Shown: positions 8,321 through 17,240 of the stretch, in pieces
How positions within the stretch are numbered: position 1 is the stretch's first letter
Layout of the letters: every line of letters starts with the position of its first letter
Assembly: GCF_040545875.1 (NCBI RefSeq)
Contig: NZ_JBEPMR010000007.1
Strand: one strand, 5' to 3'
Source of the DNA: Faecalicatena_A orotica
GTDB taxonomy: Bacteria > Bacillota > Clostridia > Lachnospirales > Lachnospiraceae
Length of the DNA stretch: 64,000 nucleotides
Translations under genes and position numbers: made by a program
Notes under the pieces: model-generated
Told to the model about the DNA's origin: nothing
Databases searched by the model: none
What the model saw: the letters and a program-made list of their open reading frames with translations, nothing else

Positions 8321-9046
8321 TTACCGTATGATTTTCTTTTGCAAGTCCTTTATCTCTTTCTCCGTTAAAGTAGTCGCTACCGCTTTAACCTGTTCCAGAG
8401 GAATCCCATTAGACAGCATCCTTTTTACAATCTCCATTTCATTTTCTTTAGCGGCTTCCTTAGCCGCCTTCTCTGCTGCCTCCGCAGCCACTTTTTTCCC
8501 ATACTCAATCTTTTCTTCCTCAAATAATCTTGATACCTTCGTCATCATAATCCAATCCCTCATTTCCTTAGAATCTTCGTTATCTATTACCTTATCTGCA
8601 AATACCAGTATACCAGCGAGTATGAATACCTGCTCCTGTTCGTCCTCCAGCTGAAACTGCAGACAGCCAATATCCAGATTCGGCCTTGTCTGTCCCGGAG
8701 CTATGTCCGCCGTATAAATCACGATCATCCGGATTTTACGCATGATATTGTCTTCAGTCATACTTCTTTTTAAAGTACGGATAATATAATTCAGATACTT
8801 TATCTTGTCCGCATCTGCATATGAACTCTCATAATCGACCAGTGCAAGTGAGCCATCCTCCAGTAAAAACAGGTTGTCCAGCCGCAGTTCGTTTGCCTCT
8901 ATCACAGGCAGGTTTGTGGGCAGTACCTGTACAATCCGGGGCACCTTCACCCCATATGCAGCAAAAGACTTGTCTGAAAAATGCTCAGCCAGATACTTTG
9001 CCGCAATATCTTTGTTCTGATACGCAACATGATTTTCTTCTGACAT
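8321..9046 (-). CDS. Rpn-family PD-(D/E)XK nuclease/transposase, internally deleted copy
   Basis: A 241-residue member of the Rpn (recombination-promoting nuclease)/transposase-like family common in Clostridia. The nuclease core is visible around residues 52-75 (LRLDNLFLLEDGSLALVDYESSY, with Asp and D-x-E type acids). The C-terminal part has FILAGILVFADK, an Ala/Lys-rich helix and the closing LTEKEIKDLQKK motif. Compared with the second copy near 21.5 kb it lacks the block holding EEQMQFIILPL, joined in frame at about residue 135, so it is shorter than usual and may be inactive. It has its own promoter (-35 9133-9138, -10 9110-9115) and AAGGAGG before the ATG. Confidence 0.7.
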   Translation of the reverse strand: MSEENHVAYQNKDIAAKYLAEHFSDKSFAAYGVKVPRIVQVLPTNLPVIEANELRLDNLFLLEDGSLALVDYESSYADADKIKYLNYIIRTLKRSMTEDNIMRKIRMIVIYTADIAPGQTRPNLDIGCLQFQLEDEQEQVFILAGILVFADKVIDNEDSKEMRDWIMMTKVSRLFEEEKIEYGKKVAAEAAEKAAKEAAKENEMEIVKRMLSNGIPLEQVKAVATTLTEKEIKDLQKKIIR

Positions 9047-9109
9047 AAATGTCCTCCTTCTTTCCGGTGGATATGCCAGATGACACGTTAGACGTACTCT
9101 TCTATTTTT

Positions 9110-9138
9110 ATTATATATGCAGTTCCATACCGTTTCAA
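9110..9138 (-). promoter_or_regulatory. promoter of Rpn copy 1
   Basis: Minus-strand TTGAAA (9133-9138), 17-base spacer and TATAAT (9110-9115). The same promoter is present in the second copy, so each unit carries its own expression signals. Confidence 0.7.
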
Positions 9139-9402
9139 TCTAGTATTACCATACAAAAAGTCCGAAATTTTATATGATAACATAAAGCAGAGTACATTGT
9201 CTGGACACTGACCAGATCCACCTTATTTAATTTTTAGTTCATCAAAACTGGTAATTTCCGGCTGAACCACCAAGGAAATCAGATTTATCTTCTACACCAT
9301 GTAAAAAATAAGATTCAGACCTAAGAATTTTATGAATAAAACGGTCCGGGATTTTGATGTGAAGTCAGTATAGCACTGCCTGATGTTTTATACAAGACAA
9401 AG

Positions 9403-9454
9403 TTTCCGCTATTGGATGCCCTGCATCAAATTGAAGCAGGCTCAACAGCGGAAA
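9403..9454. repeat. hairpin at the outer end of Rpn repeat copy 1
   Basis: Arms TTTCCGCT (9403-9410) and AGCGGAAA (9447-9454) enclose a second inverted pair (GCCCTGC/GCAGG). Copy 2 has the compensatory version TTTCCACT/AGTGGAAA, which argues that the stem itself is maintained. Confidence 0.65.
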
Positions 9455-9489
9455 CCATATAGCTTGCAATACATTTCATGTTCAAGAAA

Positions 9490-10674
9490 TCAACGCTTTT
9501 TCAGATAACAGATACACAGGATTCCTCCTGCCAGACTGCATACAGCCAGCAGTATAAACCCGTATCTTAACTCACCGGCTCCTGCCAGTTTTCCAAGAAT
9601 GAGTGGAGACAAAACTGCCCCCATCCCGCAGCCGGCAGACATGATACCTGCTGCCATTGCCGCTCTTTCTTTGAAATCCTCCGTCGCAGTCCCCATGAGA
9701 TTAGGCCAAAGTGTCCCAAGTAACAATCCCAGAATGGAAAACAAAATCACAGCCGATTCTGCCCTTTCTGTCATAGAAATCCAAAACAGAACAGGTACTG
9801 ACAGAAGGAAACAGGATGGAAGGAGGAACCGCCTGTACCGATACAAAAGTCCCGATGCGAAACGGGACGGGACCATAAAAAGCCAGAAAGATGAAACTGC
9901 CCATGCAGACAACGTCGCCCCTCTTAATTCGATCTGCATGTAGGAATCAATATAATAACTGACTCCAACTTCCATGCCTCCGTAAAGGAAAAAAGAAAAC
10001 ACAAGCAGGAAAAAAATGGGCGGGAACTTTACTGCACTACCTGCATTCACATTTTTTTTAACTGCCGGCGCTGCTGTTTTAATATCCGGCAGCTTGCTGC
10101 ATAGTCCCTCACTTATACAATGGTTTCCACTGCTTCCCTTTAAAAGTAAGCAGCCCCAGAGAACGAGAAATCCAATACCACAGATAATAAACAGGATATT
10201 CCAGCCTGCTCCCTGCTTTGCGGCCCATGATATCAGATGGGGCCCTGCCACTGCCCCAAGGCTGAACGCACCCTGTACAAGGTTCAGATACAAACCCGCT
10301 TTTTCCCGGTACTGCTCCGTCAAAACAGCCGAAACCAGGCTTTCACACACACTATATCCTGAACCGATCAGAAAGATTCCCGGGAGAAATATCTCATAGG
10401 CATGTGCCGATACAACAATTCCACATCCGACAGCAAAGACAAGGCAGAATATGCGGAGAATTCTTATCTTCCCCGCACGTTCTGCCACCATTCCAAACAA
10501 AAACGGCATCATAATTATCGCACTGTACTGTGCCGCAACCAGACTTCCATTCCCGGTTCCTGACAGGCCGAAGTCCTCCGCCATTTTAAGCAGTGAAATC
10601 TGGAATCCGCCGGATTCAATTCCGAGAAGAAACAGTAGTACCAGTGATATCAGAAATAGTTTCAGCTTCTTCAT
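9490..10674 (-). CDS. MFS transporter
   Basis: A 394-residue major facilitator with about 12 hydrophobic segments in two halves separated by a basic loop near residues 175-215. Family features include the early GGFQISLLKMAEDFG segment and the acidic/basic loop FGMVAERAGKIRILR after helix 2. It is the last gene of the long sugar operon; its ATG directly abuts the stop codon of the ASRT-like gene. It could import or export a product handled by the operon's hydrolases. The substrate cannot be read from the sequence. Confidence 0.85.
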   Translation of the reverse strand: MKKLKLFLISLVLLFLLGIESGGFQISLLKMAEDFGLSGTGNGSLVAAQYSAIIMMPFLFGMVAERAGKIRILRIFCLVFAVGCGIVVSAHAYEIFLPGIFLIGSGYSVCESLVSAVLTEQYREKAGLYLNLVQGAFSLGAVAGPHLISWAAKQGAGWNILFIICGIGFLVLWGCLLLKGSSGNHCISEGLCSKLPDIKTAAPAVKKNVNAGSAVKFPPIFFLLVFSFFLYGGMEVGVSYYIDSYMQIELRGATLSAWAVSSFWLFMVPSRFASGLLYRYRRFLLPSCFLLSVPVLFWISMTERAESAVILFSILGLLLGTLWPNLMGTATEDFKERAAMAAGIMSAGCGMGAVLSPLILGKLAGAGELRYGFILLAVCSLAGGILCICYLKKR

Positions 10675-11040
10675 CTAAACACTGTAGCCGGCAACCGGAT
10701 AGTATGCCATGTCTTTCCTTCTGTCAAGACGGCCGTAGACCGCCACAACTGGTACACTGCTGTTTACAATGACCGCAAACTGCCCCGGCCTGATCTGGTA
10801 TTGTTCTTCCCCCAGTGGTTCATCCATACGAAAACAGCAGACACGTTTTGCCGGTACATTCAGCAGAATCCCTTCTTTTGGTTCCTCAGCTTCAAAGAGC
10901 AGGTCCAGCCTGATCCCGGCATCCTCTTTTCCCGCATTCACAATCATCAGAGCCTCGTGACCGAAAGGCTCCTCCTCACCTCTGGGCGGAAGATCTCCGT
11001 CAGCAAACACCCATGTCTTTTTTCCAATCTCCATTTTCAT
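10675..11040 (-). CDS. ASRT-like (sensory rhodopsin transducer family) protein
   Basis: A 121-residue protein matching the Anabaena sensory-rhodopsin-transducer family: opening GKKTWVFADGDLPP, then HEALMIVNAG, RLDLLFEAEEP, VPAKRVCCFRMDEP and the closing VPVVAVYGRLDRR. Members are small beta-sandwich proteins that form tetramers and occur widely without any rhodopsin; some are linked to carbohydrate metabolism. Here it sits between an M24-like protein and an MFS transporter, six bases after the former. A ligand-binding or regulatory role in the sugar pathway is inferred. No rhodopsin gene is in the window. Confidence 0.8.
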   Translation of the reverse strand: MKMEIGKKTWVFADGDLPPRGEEEPFGHEALMIVNAGKEDAGIRLDLLFEAEEPKEGILLNVPAKRVCCFRMDEPLGEEQYQIRPGQFAVIVNSSVPVVAVYGRLDRRKDMAYYPVAGYSV

Positions 11041-11046
11041 TCCCTC

Positions 11047-12222
11047 CTATTTTACATCCTCTTCAAACCATGCATCCAGTTCCGGGCAAAGCGGTCTGCA
11101 TCCATCTTCTGTGATTGTATAAACAGTTTCGATTCTTGCCCCATGCAGTGTTGGATGTCCGAAGAAACTCACATCAACACATACCGTCATCCCCGGTTCC
11201 AGTACATCTTCAGAGTTCGGGCCGTAGAAAGGAGCCTCTGCCTCCATCAGTCCGATTGTATGTGCAAACGGGCAGACGAGATAGGGAAGGAGCCCTTCCT
11301 CCTGAAAGATCTCACGTCCGGGCACATCAATCTCTTTTCCGGATACTCCGGGTTTCAGCATGGCCTTCGTCGCCCTGAGTACCTTCCTCAAAACATTAAC
11401 CGCCCATTTCTGTTCCTCCGTATACGTACCTGATACGGGCACCGTTTCTCCAAATGTTCCCGCATAACCATTGACTCTCGGCGCAATTCCAAGCATGACC
11501 CATTCGCCGTCCTTTAATTCCTTGTTGATCGCAGTCGGTACCACAGCGTTGGATCTTTCCCCACTTCCGACAATCGTTGCATATGCAAAGCTGTTTGCAC
11601 CATTTTTCCGGCATACATACTCACCGGCGGCTGCAATCTCGTGTTCATATGTACCCGGTTTTACTAATTCCTTCATTTCCAGATACGCCTGGTATGATAG
11701 TGCCGTCGCCTGTCTTACGTTATCCAGTTCCCACTCTGACTTATGGGAACGCAGAGCCTCATATTCATCTGTGATATCCACCAGTTCCACGCCTTTGAAC
11801 CCTTCTGCAAACTGTGTGTAAACGGCATGGGGAATCACAGTCGTCCCGACGACGCCAATCCGCTTTAATGAAATTCCTTTTCCGTTAAGTTCCTCGTATA
11901 ACTTTTCAAAATCTATAATGCTGGCATTTGGATATTCTTCATCTGGCACCATAAATACCGTAAAATTGCGTGTTTCCCGCACTGCACTGCTCATCTTTGC
12001 AAACGGCTCGCTTTCCGGACCACCCAGCAGGATTGCTTCTCCCTTAGCAGGGAGAAAAACTGCTCCCTTTTCAAACTGCGGGCACCAGCCTGTTACATAC
12101 CACCCGTTCGCAATATTCAGTTCATCGTAATAAATCAAAGCAGCATCAAGCCCGCCTTCCTCTAAGATCGCGCGGACCTTTTCCATTCTTCTGTCTGTTT
12201 CTCCCTGATTAAAATATGACAT
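11047..12222 (-). CDS. M24-family (creatinase/prolidase-like) protein, metal ligands degenerate
   Basis: A 391-residue protein with an N-terminal creatinase-like domain (about 1-150) and a C-terminal pita-bread M24 domain (about 160-385). The His of the GHxIG-type motif is kept as PFAHTIGL and the last Glu as GARIETVYTI. The usual two Asp ligands are absent from the segment PRVNGYAGTFGETVPVSG, and the first Glu is replaced in CVDVSFFG. It is therefore probably not a two-metal aminopeptidase and may be a creatinase-type hydrolase. Its ATG overlaps the previous stop (TAATG) and GGAGG precedes it, so the gene is translationally coupled in the sugar operon. Confidence 0.78.
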   Translation of the reverse strand: MSYFNQGETDRRMEKVRAILEEGGLDAALIYYDELNIANGWYVTGWCPQFEKGAVFLPAKGEAILLGGPESEPFAKMSSAVRETRNFTVFMVPDEEYPNASIIDFEKLYEELNGKGISLKRIGVVGTTVIPHAVYTQFAEGFKGVELVDITDEYEALRSHKSEWELDNVRQATALSYQAYLEMKELVKPGTYEHEIAAAGEYVCRKNGANSFAYATIVGSGERSNAVVPTAINKELKDGEWVMLGIAPRVNGYAGTFGETVPVSGTYTEEQKWAVNVLRKVLRATKAMLKPGVSGKEIDVPGREIFQEEGLLPYLVCPFAHTIGLMEAEAPFYGPNSEDVLEPGMTVCVDVSFFGHPTLHGARIETVYTITEDGCRPLCPELDAWFEEDVK

Positions 12223-12554
12223 TACAAAACCTCCTTTTCTTCTCCCTGATTAAAAAATACCAGTTCCATCGGCCATTCTTTCCTGCCGGCTGTTTCCTCA
12301 ATATAGACGAATTCCTCCATCCTTTCCCTCCAGTCTGCGTAGACTTTACTGGAATCAAGAACTGCCTGCATCCTTTCTTCATCGTCTGTCTCATAATAAG
12401 CAAATAGCTTCCTTCCCAGATTCCAGATGGAATAATTCCGGATTCCCGCCTCATTAAGCACTTCACGCATTTCAGGCCATATGTTTTCATGTGCCTGAAT
12501 ATAAGCCTCTCTCTTATTCTCTCTTACTTCAAAATATATTCCAGTTCGTTTCAT
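12222..12554 (-). CDS. L-rhamnose mutarotase-like protein (RhaM family)
   Basis: A 110-residue protein of the RhaM/YiiL family, dimeric alpha-beta barrels that interconvert anomers of rhamnose or related 6-deoxy sugars. Family features: the catalytic-type His in YIQAHENIWPEM near 21, IRNYSIWNLGRKLFAYYE and the closing WPMELVFFNQG. ATG at 12554 is chosen; an in-frame GTG lies one codon upstream. It overlaps the M24-like gene by one base (TAATG). Its presence suggests that the operon handles a deoxysugar such as rhamnose or fucose. Confidence 0.85.
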   Translation of the reverse strand: MKRTGIYFEVRENKREAYIQAHENIWPEMREVLNEAGIRNYSIWNLGRKLFAYYETDDEERMQAVLDSSKVYADWRERMEEFVYIEETAGRKEWPMELVFFNQGEEKEVL

Positions 12555-12594
12555 CACTTTGCACCTGCCCTGTTTTAACCGTATCTCTCCCCGG

Positions 12595-14718
12595 CTAGAA
12601 CCACATCCATCCCAGAGATTCTACCCCCAGATAAACCGGCCTTTCTTGTTTCTTGTCAGGGTACAGTCTGTTTAATATGCACCTCTTCAGTTCATGATAA
12701 GGAATCATGCAGGATGCTGTTCCCGTCTCCAAAACCGGGTTCACATCAAAATAATTTTCACGGATAATTTCAAACTCTCTTTCATTATCCAGATACATTC
12801 TCCTTAAGCAGTCCTGCTTTTCCTCTTCCGACTCTGCTTCCTCAAACTTCAGTGACTCCAGAGCCATATCATATATGATTCTGCTGCGCATCACAGAAAT
12901 TTTCCATTTCTTAAAGTGCAGTGCAAATTCATAATGTCTTTTATCAGAACGTAATTCTTCTATAATATGATCCAGCTTCTGCATGAGATCCGGATAAAGC
13001 CTGACAGCCTCCTGAATCCGGGGTATATCTCTTTTTTCAACTTTATTTTTTGCAAATGGGAATTCCAGTTCAAATATGTTCAGCTGGCTCTCGTGTATCG
13101 TAAACATGTTTGTCATAACGAAATAAATGTCATCCGCCAGATCCCCAAACACGGTCTCCAAAGCATATCTGTAAAATTCCTCTGTCTCTTTTTCACCGCC
13201 CCAGCCATAATATGCGTGGGCAAAGAAAGCCATAAAAAATCCATACCACTCAAACAGGTACCCATTGATCCCGGCCGCATGCATCCTGACAGACCCCTTA
13301 TGCTGCCGGATATCCTCGTCAATATACTGTGTAATTGGTTCCTCTTCACAGCGCAGCCCATTGCATTTCAGCGGACGGATCAGTCGTCCCAGACCGGCCG
13401 CAAATCCAATTGCCTCGGTATCTCTTGCACGTATCCTTTCTCTGCCGAAGGCATGAATCCACTTCTCAAACTCACTCTCCTCAACATATTGTCCCGGTGC
13501 CCAGAATAATACGACATCATCCGGAATACTTGCCTTCATTTTAGCAATCAGTTCCTCCGGGCGCACAAGCGGAGGCTGTCTCCACGCCCGGATTCCAATC
13601 GTAATATCCGGCTTCGCTGCCTTTAGTTCCTCGTAAAGAATCTGGAGCAGCCAGGTATTTGCCGCATGGAGTGTCTCTTCCGGCGTACTGCATCCTTTCC
13701 AGAATGTTTCCCTGCACCTTTCACAGTTACAATACCAGAATGCCTCCTCGCTTTCCTCAAAATCAATTCCGTCGAATCCCTGTGAGACAATACTTCTCAT
13801 ACTCTTCTTTAAATACTGGACCGTCCCCTCATCACTAAGGCACAGACTGTCAAAATCATTGATAAAATGGCTGTCCTTCTGCATTTTCATCCGTTTTTCC
13901 TTATGGGCATTCGAGTATCCCCCGCTATAGCTGTTCAGCCCAATGTACGCATAGAACCGGATCCCAAGCTTATGCCCGTACTCGATCAGCTGCGGCAGGA
14001 ACTCTTCCGCAAGATTCGGATGCATATATTCGACCTCCACCCAGTTTTCACTCTCCGGATTCCACAGCTTCATCTTAAGTCCCCGAAGTTCTGCTTCCGG
14101 ATACCCCTCCATACGAAACGGCCAGTAACCGTAAAGGCACATATTGAGCTGGTTCATCTTATAATCAGAACAGATATCCAAAAACTGTTTCCATTCCTTC
14201 AGGCCCCAGAGCTGCATATCAAAGCCGAATCTTCCGTAACCGGCATACCATGCAAAAGTCACGGACAGGCTTCTGTACTCTATGGAAGGCCAGTCTGCTG
14301 CACATATCTGCGGCAGATAAAACTGCTCACCGCCTTCTAGCAGCTGTTTCACCGTGGACAGTGCATATGCAAAGCCTTCCTGTGTATCTGTAAAGATCCG
14401 CACCTCGTCTTCTGTAATATCCAGCAAATACCCCTGCCTGGAAAAGAGCTCTGCCGATTCTTCTGGTATGCTTCCTTCCATTTCGTGAAGCTCCATACAC
14501 ACATCCGGGAGCTTTCTGGCATCTTCCAGATTCCTTAAGATTATCCTGATAGTATCATGCCCGCACTCCAGCTCCTCATAATTCCACAGCTTTAAGTGTA
14601 GAATCTCTTCTGCTTCCTTCCCAAAAGGTACCCCGGCAGACAAGGAAACTCCTGAAAATGATTTTGTATACCCCCTCTTTTTCCTGATCTGCTTTACTTC
14701 CGGGATTATCTGTTTCAT
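12595..14718 (-). CDS. glycoside hydrolase with GH20-type N-terminal domain
   Basis: A 707-residue cytoplasmic protein without a signal peptide. Residues about 40-125 follow the GH20-domain-2 pattern, with GYLLDITEDEVRIFTDTQEG and a YALSTVKQLL-type helix. A long TIM-barrel-like part follows (about 130-480) with GIDFEESEEAFW as the probable acid-containing strand end, a nearby CNCERC cluster that could be structural, and a WRQPP strand. The fold is close to hexosaminidase/alpha-glucuronidase clans; the exact GH family is not certain. The start at 14718 follows GGAGGTGAG; it overlaps the M81 gene by four bases (ATGA). Confidence 0.65.
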   Translation of the reverse strand: MKQIIPEVKQIRKKRGYTKSFSGVSLSAGVPFGKEAEEILHLKLWNYEELECGHDTIRIILRNLEDARKLPDVCMELHEMEGSIPEESAELFSRQGYLLDITEDEVRIFTDTQEGFAYALSTVKQLLEGGEQFYLPQICAADWPSIEYRSLSVTFAWYAGYGRFGFDMQLWGLKEWKQFLDICSDYKMNQLNMCLYGYWPFRMEGYPEAELRGLKMKLWNPESENWVEVEYMHPNLAEEFLPQLIEYGHKLGIRFYAYIGLNSYSGGYSNAHKEKRMKMQKDSHFINDFDSLCLSDEGTVQYLKKSMRSIVSQGFDGIDFEESEEAFWYCNCERCRETFWKGCSTPEETLHAANTWLLQILYEELKAAKPDITIGIRAWRQPPLVRPEELIAKMKASIPDDVVLFWAPGQYVEESEFEKWIHAFGRERIRARDTEAIGFAAGLGRLIRPLKCNGLRCEEEPITQYIDEDIRQHKGSVRMHAAGINGYLFEWYGFFMAFFAHAYYGWGGEKETEEFYRYALETVFGDLADDIYFVMTNMFTIHESQLNIFELEFPFAKNKVEKRDIPRIQEAVRLYPDLMQKLDHIIEELRSDKRHYEFALHFKKWKISVMRSRIIYDMALESLKFEEAESEEEKQDCLRRMYLDNEREFEIIRENYFDVNPVLETGTASCMIPYHELKRCILNRLYPDKKQERPVYLGVESLGWMWF

Positions 14719-16160
14719 GTTCTCACCTCCGCTTCTTCCATAATCTCTTCCCATGTAATGTCGTTATTAATCGGATACACTCGTTTCTTCAGATTCTGAT
14801 AATCGATCTGTGTAAAATCATTGCTGCTGATTCCCGGCGTCATGGCAAAAATAAAACGGTTTGATATTTCCCTTAATTTCGGAAACAGATATCCCATCTT
14901 TATCACAACGACCTGATAGTCTTCCGGCCGTATGCCCATTTTTTTGAAGTGTTCCGGTGTCGTAAATGCAGCACGTGCATTTGTGAGCACAATATCCGTA
15001 TTCCCACAGCTCACTAAGACCCCCTCACCAACCTCATCTCCTGCCCAGCCATAGACGATTCCTTTTTTTCTCAAAATAACCCGGCATGGCGTTTCTATTT
15101 CCTGTTTCTCACACTGTCCACGGCATAACACGATATCCCGGCTTTCGCCTGCTTCTGATTTCAAAAGCTCATCGACCGCCTTCCGGGCGTGAATCCCGCA
15201 GACCAGGACGCCTTTCTGGTTTTGTTCCAGATATTTTCTCAAAAGAAGAGTTCCCTCCCCGTCTGCCCCGGCCGTTGTATTGTCCCCGGAATCTGTGACA
15301 AAAAGAACGCCCTTCTGATTCTGAAGTGACTCTTCCACTGCCTGATCTGTGCTCATTGCCTGTTCAATCTTAAGATTCTCCTTTCCATCCCAGAAAGTCT
15401 TTGCGAGCTTTACTGCCGCTTGAAAACATTTCTGCCTGTCTGTACCGGAAACCACTGCACAGTTTCCTGTATATGGGGAATCATACCAGGGCTGTCCGTT
15501 GAAAAATGCGCAGGATATCACCTCTTCCGACGCATCCATATGTTGTAAATATTTTGTGATAGTAACAAATGGTTCTTTGTCTGTTGTCGCGGCATCCCCT
15601 CCTAAATATGGTACCCGGACAAATACCGGTGCCGGGCATATGTGCCTTTTGATGCACTTCAGCAGTGACTTTGCGGCCCGCCTCTCCGTATCATCATGGT
15701 CGACATGAGGGGCTGTCCTAAATCCCTGGATGGCATTGACAGCTTTAATAAATCCGTCAGAAAGATTGGCATGATAGTCAAGTGCCACAGATATCGGGAC
15801 CCCGTCACCAACCACTTCACGGATCGACTTCACAAGCTGCTCTTCCCCGCTCCACAGTCCTTCTACATACATCGCCCCGTGGAGATACAGGTAAATTCCG
15901 TCTGCGTCTCTGTTTTTCTGTATGAGTTCTATGAAAATTGTACGGTAATGCTCAAATGCTTTCCGAGATACCATCCCGCCCGGCAGGGCACTTGCATAGA
16001 GCAGCGGGACAACTTGTGCTCCTGCTTCGCAAAATACCGGGGTAGCCGCCATCTTTTCAAGCAGCGCATCCCCTGTAAAAACCTCAAAATCTTCTGTTTC
16101 TGTTCTTTGTCTGCAAAACGTATTTGCTTCACATTGAAACGAACCTTCCAGTATTTTCAT
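14715..16160 (-). CDS. M81 family metallopeptidase-like protein (MlrC-like, DUF1485)
   Basis: A 481-residue protein with the MlrC N-terminal layout: GSFQCEANTFCRQ, YLYLHGAMYVEG near 107, VALDYHANLSDG near 145 and TAPHVDHDDTERRAA near 168, holding candidate metal-binding Asp and His. The C-terminal part has VTDSGDNTTAGADGEGT and PEHFKKMGI, typical of the family. MlrC is known from microcystin degradation, but homologues near ABC sugar or peptide transporters are widespread with unknown substrates. It is encoded between the binding-protein gene and the glycoside hydrolase gene. Confidence 0.82.
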   Translation of the reverse strand: MKILEGSFQCEANTFCRQRTETEDFEVFTGDALLEKMAATPVFCEAGAQVVPLLYASALPGGMVSRKAFEHYRTIFIELIQKNRDADGIYLYLHGAMYVEGLWSGEEQLVKSIREVVGDGVPISVALDYHANLSDGFIKAVNAIQGFRTAPHVDHDDTERRAAKSLLKCIKRHICPAPVFVRVPYLGGDAATTDKEPFVTITKYLQHMDASEEVISCAFFNGQPWYDSPYTGNCAVVSGTDRQKCFQAAVKLAKTFWDGKENLKIEQAMSTDQAVEESLQNQKGVLFVTDSGDNTTAGADGEGTLLLRKYLEQNQKGVLVCGIHARKAVDELLKSEAGESRDIVLCRGQCEKQEIETPCRVILRKKGIVYGWAGDEVGEGVLVSCGNTDIVLTNARAAFTTPEHFKKMGIRPEDYQVVVIKMGYLFPKLREISNRFIFAMTPGISSNDFTQIDYQNLKKRVYPINNDITWEEIMEEAEVRT

Positions 16161-16206
16161 CTGTCTTTTCCTTTACTGATTCTTTGGGAGTGTCATAAAA
16201 CCTTCT

Positions 16207-17223
16207 TTAGTTTCCTGAACGAAGATCCATGAATTTCTGTGCCTCTTCCTTCGTGCTGACTGGTACATAATCCGCGAGTATTTCTTTCTTCGGGGCATTT
16301 CCGTCCAGTATGCTTACCATCTCTTCTACGGCAAGCTTGCACTCTTCCTCGCAGTAATCAACAACGGTTGCCGCCATTTTCCCGTCCATAACCGCCTGAA
16401 GTGCTTCAGCATCTCCGTCAATCCCGACAATCTTAATCTCTGTCCTGTTTGCTGCCTGACACGCGTTTAACGCACCTAACGCCATCTGGTCGTTATGGGC
16501 TACGATCGCATCGATCTCTCCTGCCGGATATTTTGCCAGCCAGGCCTCTGTTACAGCCATCGCCTTATCCTTTGAGAATTCTCCTGACTGTGACTCTACA
16601 AGTTCAATGTCAGGATAGTTTTTCAATTCCTCTGCGATTCCCGCTCCTCTGTTAATCTGTGCCGTATGCCCGATAACGCCCTGAATTTCAAACAGCTTTC
16701 CTTTTTCATCTATCGCATCTGCAATCAGGTCCATTGCCATAATACCGGAGGACTTTACGTCTGTGCCTACGAATGTGGCGTAATCTTCGTTTTCCGTATA
16801 AGAGATAAACTCGACCAGAGGAATTCCGGCATTTTTACATGCCTCCACTGCGGATGAACTTCCTTCAAAGCTTAAGCAGTTCAGAAGAATACCGTCTACA
16901 CCCTGTGCAATCATTGTATCGACGTCACTGAGCTGTTTTTCCACAGAATCCTCGCTGTCCACCATGACAAGTTCTACCTGGTCCATATCATCATCCAGTT
17001 TATTGAGTGCATTTACCATGTTTTTAATAAACTCATACTTCCAGGCCTGTGTGGATACACCGATCTTATACACCTTTCCACTGTCTGGCCCGTCCTCACT
17101 TTTACTGTCCGTACCTTTGTCATCCACGCTGTCATTTCCGGAATCCTTTGAATTTCCACATCCTGCCAGCATTGCCATAACCATTGCTGCACAAAGCAGC
17201 AGACTCAATAATCTCTTTTTCAT
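16207..17223 (-). CDS. sugar ABC transporter substrate-binding lipoprotein (RbsB-like)
   Basis: A 338-residue lipoprotein: signal MKKRLLSLLLCAAMVMAML followed by the lipobox Cys near 22, an acidic linker (25-50), then a type I periplasmic-binding fold. VYKIGVSTQAWKYEF, ALNKLDDDMDQVELVMVDSEDSVEKQ and AIVAHNDQMALGALNAC match the ribose/galactose-binding family. It should capture the sugar for the permease and ATPase encoded just upstream. The substrate is unknown; the mutarotase-like and hydrolase genes suggest a rare or deoxy sugar. Confidence 0.87.
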   Translation of the reverse strand: MKKRLLSLLLCAAMVMAMLAGCGNSKDSGNDSVDDKGTDSKSEDGPDSGKVYKIGVSTQAWKYEFIKNMVNALNKLDDDMDQVELVMVDSEDSVEKQLSDVDTMIAQGVDGILLNCLSFEGSSSAVEACKNAGIPLVEFISYTENEDYATFVGTDVKSSGIMAMDLIADAIDEKGKLFEIQGVIGHTAQINRGAGIAEELKNYPDIELVESQSGEFSKDKAMAVTEAWLAKYPAGEIDAIVAHNDQMALGALNACQAANRTEIKIVGIDGDAEALQAVMDGKMAATVVDYCEEECKLAVEEMVSILDGNAPKKEILADYVPVSTKEEAQKFMDLRSGN

Positions 17224-17240
17224 AACACGGCTCTCCTTTT

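Larger units (their letters stand above)
8333..9454 (-). repeat. Rpn repeat unit, copy 1
   Basis: About 1.1 kb that matches 21163-22131 in promoter, leader, both gene ends and a 5'-distal hairpin. Similarity begins at the CTTTTGCAAGTCC end of the gene and stops just outside the hairpin at 9454. The 408 bases upstream of the start codon are about 96 percent identical between copies by eye and hold no gene. This accounts for the 9047-9489 gap. Confidence 0.85.
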
